A DNA stretch of 64,000 nucleotides from contig NZ_JAJIRT010000002.1 in assembly GCF_025717675.1 (NCBI RefSeq), forward strand, positions 62,001-126,000, given 5' to 3'. Made by a program: the position numbers and the translations under genes. This DNA comes from Paucibacter sp. DJ2R-2 (GTDB lineage: Bacteria; Pseudomonadota; Gammaproteobacteria; Burkholderiales; Burkholderiaceae_C). The notes beneath the pieces were generated by a model that was not told where the DNA came from, did not search any database, and saw nothing but the letters and a program-made list of their open reading frames with translations. This document shows, one piece after another, positions 17,721-25,008 of this stretch (position 1 is the first letter of the stretch; every line of letters starts with the position of its first letter).

Positions 17721-18022
17721 GCACAAGGTCCTGCCTGCGCAGGACCTTGTGGCTAACTCAGGCCCCTGCGCTTGCAAGCGCAGGGGCTGAGTGTGGACAA
17801 GCAAAGCCGCCTGCGCGGCTTTGCTCGCCTCGTTCAGGACGGCACGCATGCTTGCGGGCCGGATGCAGACGCACACAAGGTCCTGCCTGCGCAGGACCTT
17901 ATGGCCAACTCAAGCCCATGCGCCTGCAAGCGCAGGGGCTGAGCGAGGACATGTAAGGCCGCCTGCGCGGCCTTTTGTGCCTCATTCAGGACGGCCCGCA
18001 TGCTTGCGGGCCGGCTGAATTC
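17721..18022. repeat. Two tandem copies of a ~150-bp unit, each with four hairpins
   Basis: Copy 1 begins at 17721 and copy 2 at about 17871, offset 150-152 bp; the rest of the gap to 18046 holds only a trace of a third start. Within copy 1: an 11-bp stem with loop CCTGCG (17723-17750), a perfect 26-bp palindrome (17762-17787), a 10-bp stem with loop CTGC (17801-17824) and a weaker hairpin with loop TGCT (17842-17862). Copy 2 keeps all four. Its third hairpin has a compensated A-to-G/T-to-C pair and ends in TTTT, and its fourth becomes a perfect 8-bp stem (GGCCCGCA/TGCGGGCC). No coding frame is convincing. It separates the convergent TonB-like and glutaredoxin genes and could act as a bidirectional terminator. 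Confidence 0.85.
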
Positions 18023-18046
18023 GCACACACGGTGCCACTGACACCG

Positions 18047-18454
18047 CTAGGGCTGCACCGCACCCTTCGTCTGCTCCAACAACGCCACCATCCGCGCCCG
18101 GTCCAGGCCCAATATGACCTGACCCCGGACTAGAAACGTGGGCGTGCCCTGCGCCAGCGTCTCGCGGTAACGCTGCGCGCATTGGGCATTGCTCTCGATG
18201 AAGCATTCGGCGTAGGGAATGCGCTCCGCTTCAAACCACTGGCGTGCCTGCGTGCAGTAGACACAGCTGCGGCTGGACAGCATCACGATTTCGCCCGGTT
18301 TGGCCTTCTCCCGAAGGCTTTGCGCCTGGCCCTCATGCAGGCCCTGGCGGGCCCAAGTACTCAGGCCCCAGACCACGACCACGATCAGTGCCAAAGACCC
18401 CAGCTCTCGCCAAGAGATGGCTCCGAAACAAAGAAAAGGGCGGCGTCGATTCAT
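18047..18454 (-). CDS. Membrane-anchored glutaredoxin-family protein
   Basis: A 135-residue protein with one N-terminal membrane helix (LGSLALIVVVVWGLSTW) and a thioredoxin-fold domain with the redox motif SSRSCVYCTQARQWF (C-V-Y-C) and the cis-proline loop GTPTFLVRGQVILG. The topology suggests a periplasm-facing or membrane-associated thiol-disulfide protein rather than a soluble GSH-dependent glutaredoxin. It is the last gene of the ybaK-plsY-ridA direction, 37 bp after ridA. Its ATG sits in the loop of a terminator-like hairpin (18436-18469), so expression may depend on readthrough. Confidence 0.75.
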   Translation of the reverse strand: MNRRRPFLCFGAISWRELGSLALIVVVVWGLSTWARQGLHEGQAQSLREKAKPGEIVMLSSRSCVYCTQARQWFEAERIPYAECFIESNAQCAQRYRETLAQGTPTFLVRGQVILGLDRARMVALLEQTKGAVQP

Positions 18455-18469
18455 CTCGGCACCGCCCTT
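18436..18469 (-). terminator. Terminator-like hairpin overlapping the glutaredoxin start codon
   Basis: On the minus strand AAGGGCGG (18469-18462) pairs with CCGCCCTT (18443-18436) and is followed by TTCTTTG. The 18-base loop contains the ATG of the glutaredoxin gene (18454). It would end or attenuate the ybaK-plsY-ridA message. The U-tract is interrupted, so partial termination is more likely than complete. Confidence 0.5.
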
Positions 18470-18491
18470 GGTATGTCTGGAGATTCGCCGC

Positions 18492-18839
18492 TCAGACCGC
18501 AGCCGTCACGACGATCTCGACCTTCCACTCCGGCCGTGCCAGCTTGGCCTCGACCGTGGCGCGCGGCGGCGTGTGTCCAGGCACGACCCAGGCGTCCCAG
18601 GCGATGTTCATGCCGGGAAAATCGGCCAGATCAGCGATATAGATTTGGGCACGCAGGATCTTGCTCTTGTCACTGCCGGCACGGGCCAGCAAGGCGTCGA
18701 TCATGGCCAGCACCTGGGCAGTTTGACCTGTGATGTCCTGGCTGGCGTCTTCGGGCACCTGGCCGGCCAGATAAACCACACCGTTGTGCACGGCCATCTC
18801 GGACATGCGGGCGCCAACATCAAAACGTTCGATCGTCAT
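18492..18839 (-). CDS. RidA-family enamine/imine deaminase
   Basis: A 115-residue protein of the RidA/YjgF/Rid family, which hydrolyses reactive enamines and imines from PLP enzymes. Conserved elements are VVYLAGQVPED, the helix DITGQTAQVLAMIDALLA, and PPRATVEAKLARPEWKVEI with the arginine that binds the carboxylate in RidA proper. It is more like the Rid2-Rid7 subgroups than archetypal RidA in its N-terminus. The ATG at 18839 overlaps the plsY stop by 4 bp (ATGA), so the two are translationally coupled. Confidence 0.88.
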   Translation of the reverse strand: MTIERFDVGARMSEMAVHNGVVYLAGQVPEDASQDITGQTAQVLAMIDALLARAGSDKSKILRAQIYIADLADFPGMNIAWDAWVVPGHTPPRATVEAKLARPEWKVEIVVTAAV

Positions 18840-19564
18840 TTCCTTCCTTGCCTTTCCTGCTTCTTGGGATGCTTGTGCGAATGGCCGTGGGCGTGGGCTG
18901 CCTCCGGGCCATGCGGGTGTTTCTTGCTGCTGCCGGCCGGCGGCGCGACGGCCGCCTTCTGGCCCAGACGGCTTTCGGTGCCATTCATCAGCTTTTTGAT
19001 GTTGGCGCTGTGGCGCCAGACCAGCAGCAGGCCCATCAGCACCAACACGCCGACATTGGGGCCGGTGCCCCAACCGAACATCTCGTAAATGGGCGCAAAG
19101 GCGGCCGAAACGATGGCGGCCAGCGAAGAGTATCGAGTGAAGTATGCAATCGCCAGCCAAGTCAGCAGCGTGGCGGCACCCAGCACCGGATTCAGCGCCA
19201 GGATCACACCGGCGGCCGTGGCCACGCCTTTACCACCTTCGAAGCGGAAGAACACAGGCCACAGATGACCGAGGAATGCGGCCAGGCCAACCAGAGCCGC
19301 CGTGCCCTCGCCGAGACCGAAGCGGGCGCCGAACTGCAGCACCAGCAGCACCGGCACATAGCCTTTCAGCGCGTCAAACACCAGGGTCAGAATCGCCGCG
19401 GCCTTGTTGCCCGAGCGCAGCACATTGGTGGCACCGGGGTTGCCCGAGCCATAGCTGCGCGGGTCGGACAAGCCCATGGCACGGCTGACGATCACGGCAA
19501 AGGACAGCGAACCGATCAGGTAGCCAACGAACGCGGCCAGAAGAGGGAAAAGAGTATCTTGCAT
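18836..19564 (-). CDS. plsY: Glycerol-3-phosphate acyltransferase PlsY
   Basis: An integral membrane enzyme that acylates glycerol 3-phosphate from acyl-phosphate, the first step of phospholipid synthesis. Motifs are SGNPGATNVLRSGNKAAA and FEGGKGVATAAGV. At 242 residues it is about 40 longer than usual PlsY. The extra part is a soluble C-terminal tail rich in His, Lys and Pro (HPHGPEAAHAHGHSHKHP). The ATG at 19564 (MQDTLFPLLAAF) is 6 bp after the ybaK stop. Downstream it overlaps ridA. Confidence 0.92.
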   Translation of the reverse strand: MQDTLFPLLAAFVGYLIGSLSFAVIVSRAMGLSDPRSYGSGNPGATNVLRSGNKAAAILTLVFDALKGYVPVLLVLQFGARFGLGEGTAALVGLAAFLGHLWPVFFRFEGGKGVATAAGVILALNPVLGAATLLTWLAIAYFTRYSSLAAIVSAAFAPIYEMFGWGTGPNVGVLVLMGLLLVWRHSANIKKLMNGTESRLGQKAAVAPPAGSSKKHPHGPEAAHAHGHSHKHPKKQERQGRK

Positions 19565-19570
19565 GGGACG

Positions 19571-20065
19571 CTATTCTGCACTGGCGCACTGCACCGCCCG
19601 CGCCTGCAGCAGCTCAGGCAGAACCCGCGGGTCCAGGCCGACCAGATAGCCACGCCGACCACCGTTGATGCAGATGCGCTCCAGCGCCAGGATGCTGGCC
19701 TCGACATACACCGGCATGGCCTTGCGCGTGCCGAAGGGCGAGGTGCCGCCGACCAGATAGCCGCTGTGACGTTGCGCCACCTCGGGCTTGCAGGGCTCGA
19801 CCTTTTTGCAAGGGATCTGACGCGCCAACTCCTTCAGGCTGACCTTCTGGTCGCCATGCATCAACACGATCAAGGGATGGGCGCGCTCGTCCTGCATGAC
19901 CAGGGTCTTGACCACCTGGTGCTCGGGCACACCGAGCTGACGCGAACTTTCAGCGGTACCGCCGTGTTCGACATAGTCGTACACATGTTCGCTGAACGGG
20001 ATCTCGTGCTGTTTCAGGAACTGGGTCGCGGGCGTCTCGCTGACGTGGGCATTCTTCTTGGCCAT
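19571..20065 (-). CDS. ybaK: Cys-tRNA(Pro)/Cys-tRNA(Cys) deacylase YbaK
   Basis: A 164-residue YbaK/EbsC-family protein that clears Cys mischarged on tRNA-Pro. Key features are TPATQFLKQHEIPF at the N-terminus, the catalytic-lysine segment VVKTLVMQDE, VGGTSPFGTRKAMPVYVE and the C-terminal INGGRRGYLVGLDP. The ATG at 20065 (MAKKNAHVSETPA) is preferred to a longer frame starting at 20116. It is the first gene of the ybaK-plsY-ridA(-grx) unit. Confidence 0.92.
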   Translation of the reverse strand: MAKKNAHVSETPATQFLKQHEIPFSEHVYDYVEHGGTAESSRQLGVPEHQVVKTLVMQDERAHPLIVLMHGDQKVSLKELARQIPCKKVEPCKPEVAQRHSGYLVGGTSPFGTRKAMPVYVEASILALERICINGGRRGYLVGLDPRVLPELLQARAVQCASAE

Positions 20066-20565
20066 GCAGGTAATTTTCACCCAAGACCGGCCCTCACCAG
20101 GACGTCCTTCTCGCAAGCGGCAAGCTAGGGGTTGTTGCCAGGCACAGCCGGCCTAGGATCGCCACCGGAGCGGTCAGGGCGCGGCTGGAGCTGCGAAACC
20201 CTCACAACAACCGCCCGGGTCTTCCATGCAGCGCGACCCCAAGCCAAGGTGCGCGCGGCACAGAACCCCTGCTGAAGCGGAGATGGCGTCGGCTGCGCCT
20301 TCACTGCCCGGCTTAGAGAAGCTGGCGGGTGCCCCCACAGCCCCCGCCCGCGCTGAACTCCGCGCACCGCCCGTGCCTGGGCCGGCCGCTTGTGGGGTCG
20401 AAGGGGCCCGTGCTGAGCACGCAGTCAGCCGGGCAGGCGGGCAGACAAAGCCACACCAAAGAGCGGCAGTCCATGCCGCCTGCATTCAGCGTCATGCACG
20501 CATTGAACACCGTACATCAATCCCATGGCTCGACCGCCCCGGTCAAGCCACTCTAGGAGCATCCC
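20066..20565. other. 500-bp gene-free region between ybaK and the protease gene
   Basis: Between the divergent ybaK start and the protease start I find no frame with recognisable protein features; several overlapping open frames are what high GC produces by chance. There are GC-rich inverted stretches but no good promoter or known RNA motif. Only the ribosome-binding sequence TAGGAG just before 20566 is clear. The long leader may hold regulation of the protease gene. Confidence 0.4.
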
Positions 20566-21606
20566 ATGGAAGCAGAACTGGACCTGAGCCGTGAATTCCC
20601 CAGCCCCAGCCTGAATGACGACGTCCTCAAGCTCAAGCCTCGCAAGGCCAGCGCCAAGCTGCCGGCGGGCCTGGCCGAAAAGCTGCTGAGCCAGGCCCCG
20701 GCCATGATCGAGGTCGACGGCCGTAGCTACCCGCGTGGCACAGAAGCCGTGGAGATCAAGGCCCTGAGCAAGGCCGCGGCCCTGACGGACAAAGGCGTCG
20801 AGGCCGGCACGGAGGCCTACATCCCCGAGCATGTGGATGTCGAGTTCGCAGCACGCCTGGAGCCGGCCAGCCTGCGCCGGCCCAAATTCGTTGAGCGCAT
20901 CGACTACACCCAGGAGCAGCCCGGAGCCAAGACCATCTTCGGTGCCGACGGCCGGCGCGTGTTCTACAGCACCGCCTATCCCTGGCGCTGTAACGGTCGG
21001 GTCGAAAGCGCCTTGGGCTCGGGCAGCGGCGTGATGGTGGGCCCGCGCCACCTGTTGACCGCCTCGCACATGATCGACTGGCGCCCCAACAACACCACCG
21101 GCTGGCTCAAGTTCACGCCCATGTACTACAACGGCAGCGCGCCCTTCGGCAGCGCCTTTGGTGTGCGCACCTATTTCAAGGTCAAGGTCACGCCACCCAC
21201 CGTCGACAGCAACGAAGCCAAGTTCGACTACGTCGTGGTGGTGCTGGACCGCCCCACCGGCAATGCCACCGGCTGGATGGGTACCAAGAGCTACAGCGAC
21301 AGCTGGGACGGCGGCGCGTACTGGACCCATGTCGGCTATCCCGGCGACCTGACGGGCGGGCAGCGCCCGATCTGGCAAGGCGGCATCGCCCTCGACGGCG
21401 ATTTCTGGAGCCCCGACTCCCATGAAAGCATGAGCCACCAAGGCGATGTCTGGCCCGGCCAGAGTGGCGGCCCGTTCTGGGGCTATTGGGATGGGCAGCC
21501 CTATGCCGTCGCCGTGCAAAGCGCGCACAACCCGAGCAACAACTTCGCCAGCGGCGGCTCGGATCTCGTGGACCTGGTGATCCGCGCCCGCAACGAATTG
21601 CCCTGA
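20566..21606 (+). CDS. Trypsin-like (V8/Glu-endopeptidase-like) serine protease
   Basis: A 346-residue protein with a chymotrypsin-fold protease domain in residues 140-346. The triad is visible: H168 in LLTASHMIDW, D221 in KFDYVVVVLD and S300 in WPGQSGGPFWG. The first ~135 residues look like a charged pro-region (SREFPSPSLNDDVLKLKPRK...). There is no obvious Sec signal peptide, so it is either exported by a non-Sec route or acts inside. The closest kind is the secreted S1B glutamyl-endopeptidase family. The ATG at 20566 follows TAGGAGCATCCC. It is monocistronic and is followed by hairpins at 21621-21677. Confidence 0.8.
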   Translation: MEAELDLSREFPSPSLNDDVLKLKPRKASAKLPAGLAEKLLSQAPAMIEVDGRSYPRGTEAVEIKALSKAAALTDKGVEAGTEAYIPEHVDVEFAARLEPASLRRPKFVERIDYTQEQPGAKTIFGADGRRVFYSTAYPWRCNGRVESALGSGSGVMVGPRHLLTASHMIDWRPNNTTGWLKFTPMYYNGSAPFGSAFGVRTYFKVKVTPPTVDSNEAKFDYVVVVLDRPTGNATGWMGTKSYSDSWDGGAYWTHVGYPGDLTGGQRPIWQGGIALDGDFWSPDSHESMSHQGDVWPGQSGGPFWGYWDGQPYAVAVQSAHNPSNNFASGGSDLVDLVIRARNELP

Positions 21607-21620
21607 GCCTCTGAGACTCC

Positions 21621-21677
21621 GGGGCGATTCTGAACGCCCCCTGCAGGCCTGCACGCGCATCCGGCGCGGCAGGCCTG
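21621..21677 (+). terminator. Double hairpin after the protease gene
   Basis: Hairpin A, GGGGCG-N8-CGCCCC (21621-21640), is followed by hairpin B, in which CAGGCCTGC at 21644-21652 pairs with GCAGGCCTG at 21669-21677; a GCGTTTT tract comes shortly after. The position just after the protease stop suggests termination. The U-tract is short and offset, so efficiency is uncertain. Confidence 0.5.
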
Positions 21678-21779
21678 TTCGCGTTTTCGCCCCTGCAACA
21701 TGCCGCTCTGCTGAATCTCTCGGTTCTGGCCCGAGAATCGGGGCCAATCTTGCAACCGGCCCGCGCGCCGCCATGGTTC

Positions 21780-22925
21780 ATGAAGCCTGACCTGCCCCAG
21801 CCTGACGCACCGCGCCAGGACATCACCCGCATCCTGCTGGCCGTGCTGGCCGTGGCCCTGCTGATCTTTGCCTCGCTTTGGGTCCTGCAACCCTTTCTGG
21901 GCGCCACCGTCTGGGCCACCATGGTGGTGGTGGCCACCTGGCCCTTGATGGAAAGCTTGCAAGCTCGGCTCTGGGGCAGACGTGGTCTGGCCACGGGCGT
22001 GATGGTGCTGGGCCTGCTGCTGCTGCTTTTTGTGCCGCTGTCGATTGCGCTGTCCACCGTGGTGTCGCATGCCGACCAGGTGATGAGTTGGGCGCCCAAG
22101 CTGCTCGATGCGGAGATCCCCGAGCCGCCCGCTTGGTTGGCCGGCCTGCCTGTGATCGGTGAAAACCTGGCGGCCTTCTGGCACAAGGTGGCGCAGGAGG
22201 GCTTGAGCTCACTGCTGGCCATGATCAAGCCCTATGTCGGCAGCAGCCTCAAGTGGACGGCCGCGCAAGCGGGCAATCTGGGCATGGTCGGCCTGCAGTT
22301 CCTGCTCACCGTAGCCATCGCGGCCATCCTCTACAGCGAGGGCGAGAACGCCGTCCAGCATGTGCGCCGTTTCGTCCGCCGCTTGGCCGGGGAGCAAGGC
22401 GACGCCGTCGTCACCCTGGCCGGCCAGGCCATCCGCGGCGTGGCCCTGGGGATTGTGGTCACCGCCCTGGTGCAAACCGCGCTCGGCGGCCTGGGCCTGT
22501 GGATCAGCGGCGTGCCCTTCGCCGGCCTGCTCAGCGCCGTGATGCTGATGGCCTGCCTGGCCCAGATCGGCCCGGCCCTGGTGCTGGCGCCGGCCGTGGC
22601 CTGGCTGTACTGGAGTGGCGACAATGGTTGGGCCACGGTGCTGCTGATCTGGACCCTGTTGGTGACCACGCTGGACAACTTCCTGCGCCCCTGGCTGATC
22701 AAGAAAGGCGCCGATCTGCCCTTGCTGCTGATCTTCGCCGGTGTGATCGGCGGCTTGTTGGCCTTCGGCCTGGTGGGCCTGTTCATTGGCCCGGTGGTGC
22801 TGGCCGTGACCTACACCTTGCTGGAGGCCTGGATCAACGAGGGCCTGCCGGCGAAGGCACAAGCGCTGCGCGAGAAGACGGCGGCGCGCCAGGCTTCAGG
22901 CGGGCGCCGCGCACCTCGAAACTGA
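21780..22925 (+). CDS. AI-2E-family (UPF0118/DUF20) membrane transporter
   Basis: A 381-residue protein with about eight membrane helices of the AI-2E/YdiK/PerM type. It opens with a double helix (ILLAVLAVALLIFASLWVL), has an extramembrane middle segment (residues about 80-160) and a C-terminal block including LLIFAGVIGGLLAFGLVGLF and IGPVVLAVTYTLLEAW. Some members export autoinducer-2 or act as Na+/H+ antiporters; the substrate here is unknown. The ATG at 21780 starts MKPDLPQPDAPRQD; a TTG at 21750 is less likely. Its last 92 bp overlap the 3' end of pbpC on the opposite strand. Confidence 0.85.
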   Translation: MKPDLPQPDAPRQDITRILLAVLAVALLIFASLWVLQPFLGATVWATMVVVATWPLMESLQARLWGRRGLATGVMVLGLLLLLFVPLSIALSTVVSHADQVMSWAPKLLDAEIPEPPAWLAGLPVIGENLAAFWHKVAQEGLSSLLAMIKPYVGSSLKWTAAQAGNLGMVGLQFLLTVAIAAILYSEGENAVQHVRRFVRRLAGEQGDAVVTLAGQAIRGVALGIVVTALVQTALGGLGLWISGVPFAGLLSAVMLMACLAQIGPALVLAPAVAWLYWSGDNGWATVLLIWTLLVTTLDNFLRPWLIKKGADLPLLLIFAGVIGGLLAFGLVGLFIGPVVLAVTYTLLEAWINEGLPAKAQALREKTAARQASGGRRAPRN

Positions 22926-25008
22926 TGCGCTGCAGCTCGCGGCCGCGGCCGTCCAGCAGGCGCAGCTGATGCCGCCCCGGCCAGGGCGCCCAGTTCAGCT
23001 GGCGCCCGCGGCCGAGGACCTTGCCGTCCAGCTCCCATTGGCCGTCCTGCCCCTCGAAGCGGATCTTCTGCGCCTGCGGGGGCATGTCGGCGTCGAGTGC
23101 AAACAGGCTGCCGTCCACCGGGCTGACGATGCCCAGGGCTGAAGCCTGGCCCTGCAACTGGCTGCCCGCGCCCCAGCGCGCCTGCTCGGTGCCGCGCACA
23201 AACCACTCGCGCCGCGCCGGTTCGGCCACGCCGTCGAACTGAACCGTCAGCGCCTGGACCGTGGCCGGCGCCGCCGGTGCACGCGAGGGCCGGCCTTGGT
23301 GCAGATAGCGCATCAGCCCGGCCCAGACCGGCGCCGCGCCGCTGATGCCGCTGACCCCGTGCATGGGCGCGCCACTGGCATTGCCGACCCAGACACCCAC
23401 GGTGTAGCGATCACTGAAACCCAGGCACCAGTTGTCGCGCATGTCCTTGCTGGTGCCGGTCTTGACCGCCGCATAGCTGGCCAGGGCCAGCGGGCTGTCC
23501 AGGCCGAAGCTGATGGCGCGGGCGTTGTTGTCGGCCAGCATGTCGGCGACGATGAAGCTGGCTCCTGCATCGGCCACACGGCGGCGCCCCGCCTGTGCTG
23601 TCGGCACCTGCGCCAGAAACTGCACCGACCCCAGCACACCCCCATTGGCCAGGCTGCGGTAGGCATTGGCCAGGTTCAGCAAAGACACATCGGCGCTGCC
23701 CAGGGCCAGCGAGAGGCCGTAAAAACCTGCCGTCTCGCCCAGCTGCAGGCCGAGCTGGTTCAGGCGCTCGAACACCGCCTCGTTGCCCAGCATGGCCATC
23801 AGGCGCACGGCGGGCACATTGAGGCTGCTGCCCAGGGCGCTGCGCGCGGAGACGAAACCCTTGAACTGGCGGTCGTAGTTCTGCGGCACGTACAGGCCCG
23901 CGGGCGTGTTGATCTGCGCCGGTGAATCCTCCAGCAAGCTGGCCGCCGTGATCAGGCGCCGCTCCAGCGCCAGCTGGTAGATGAAGGGCTTGAGCGTGGA
24001 GCCCGGCTGGCGCCGCGCCAGCACGCCGTCCACCTGAGCGGCGGCCGAGAACGCGCCGCTGCTGCCCACCCAGGCACGCACCTGGCCGCTGGCGTTGTCG
24101 AGCACGATCACCGCGCCGTCTTCGACATTGCGGCCATTCAGCTCGGCCAGCTGGTTCTTGAGCAGCTGGGCGGCATAACGCTGCAGATGAGCGTCCAGGC
24201 TGCTGCGCTGGTGCGCCGGGCCCTCGGAGCGCAGCAGCTGGCGGGCGATATGCGGCGCCAGCTGCTCGCCCAAGGGCATGGTGGCCGGGCGCAGCAAGGC
24301 CGCCTCGGCCTGACCGGCCACCGCCTCGCAGCCCAGGCCTTGCAGCTTGAGCAGGCCGCAGGCGCGCTGGCTCCAGGCGGCCGCGCTGGCATTGGGCGCG
24401 CGCAGCAGGGCGGCGGCCAGGGCGCCCTCCACCGCCGTCAAGCCAGCCGGATGCTTGCCGAACACCACTTGCGAGAGCGCATGGATACCGACCAGCTCGC
24501 CGCGAAATGGCACGCTGTTGACATAGGCCTCGAGGATCTGCGCCTTGGTCCAGCGCCGTTCCAGCTGGGCTGCCAGCCAGACCTGGCCCAGCTTCTGGCC
24601 CGCGCTTCGGCCGCCGGCCGGGCGGGCCAAACCGGCGTCGATCAAGCCAGCCAGCTGCATGGTCACCGTTGACGCACCGCGCGTGCGCTGGTTCCAGAGA
24701 TTGGCCCAGGCGCTGATGGCCACGGCGCCCCAATCGACGCCGCTGTGCTCGTAGAAGCGCCGGTCCTCGCCCAGCAAAATCGCCTGCAGCAAGGCCGGCG
24801 AGAGCTGGTTCAAGGGCAGCCAGTCCAGCGCGCGCCGCTGAGGATCGAGGCGCAGGGTCTGCAGCGGCTCGCCACGGCGGTCCAGCAAGGTGTAGTCCGA
24901 CACGCGGTGCGCGGCCTTCAGCTCCTGGAAGCTGGGCTGGGCCCAGGCCGGTGCACTCGCGGCGAGCAGGCCGGCCAGCAGCCATGCCCCGCGAGCGCCG
25001 CTCCTCAA
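22834..25008 (-). CDS. pbpC: Penicillin-binding protein 1C (bifunctional glycosyltransferase/transpeptidase)
   Basis: A 724-residue class A PBP. The signal/anchor (AWLLAGLLAASAPAWA) precedes the GT51 domain with catalytic E81 in LLGEDRRFYEHSGVDW and RGASTVTMQLAG. The transpeptidase has S337-T-L-K, SSLNVPAVRL (SxN) and AVKTGTSKDMRDNW (KTG). A PBP1C-type C-terminal beta domain follows (GSLFALDADMPPQAQKIRFE...). The start appears to be TTG at 25008, overlapping the alpha-2-macroglobulin stop (TTGA), so expression probably depends on that gene. Pairing of PBP1C with a bacterial alpha-2-macroglobulin is a known association in envelope protection. Confidence 0.93.
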   Translation of the reverse strand: MRSGARGAWLLAGLLAASAPAWAQPSFQELKAAHRVSDYTLLDRRGEPLQTLRLDPQRRALDWLPLNQLSPALLQAILLGEDRRFYEHSGVDWGAVAISAWANLWNQRTRGASTVTMQLAGLIDAGLARPAGGRSAGQKLGQVWLAAQLERRWTKAQILEAYVNSVPFRGELVGIHALSQVVFGKHPAGLTAVEGALAAALLRAPNASAAAWSQRACGLLKLQGLGCEAVAGQAEAALLRPATMPLGEQLAPHIARQLLRSEGPAHQRSSLDAHLQRYAAQLLKNQLAELNGRNVEDGAVIVLDNASGQVRAWVGSSGAFSAAAQVDGVLARRQPGSTLKPFIYQLALERRLITAASLLEDSPAQINTPAGLYVPQNYDRQFKGFVSARSALGSSLNVPAVRLMAMLGNEAVFERLNQLGLQLGETAGFYGLSLALGSADVSLLNLANAYRSLANGGVLGSVQFLAQVPTAQAGRRRVADAGASFIVADMLADNNARAISFGLDSPLALASYAAVKTGTSKDMRDNWCLGFSDRYTVGVWVGNASGAPMHGVSGISGAAPVWAGLMRYLHQGRPSRAPAAPATVQALTVQFDGVAEPARREWFVRGTEQARWGAGSQLQGQASALGIVSPVDGSLFALDADMPPQAQKIRFEGQDGQWELDGKVLGRGRQLNWAPWPGRHQLRLLDGRGRELQRISFEVRGARLKPGAPPSSRAALVPSPAGPR

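Noticed and set aside
17721-18022. CRISPR array at the tandem hairpin units
   Set aside because: There are only two copies of a 150-bp unit, with no short repeats separated by unique spacers and no cas genes nearby.
20226-20594. Plus-strand open frame of 122 codons upstream of the protease
   Set aside because: The composition is that of noncoding GC-rich DNA, there is no ribosome-binding site or similarity, and it runs into the protease start in another frame.
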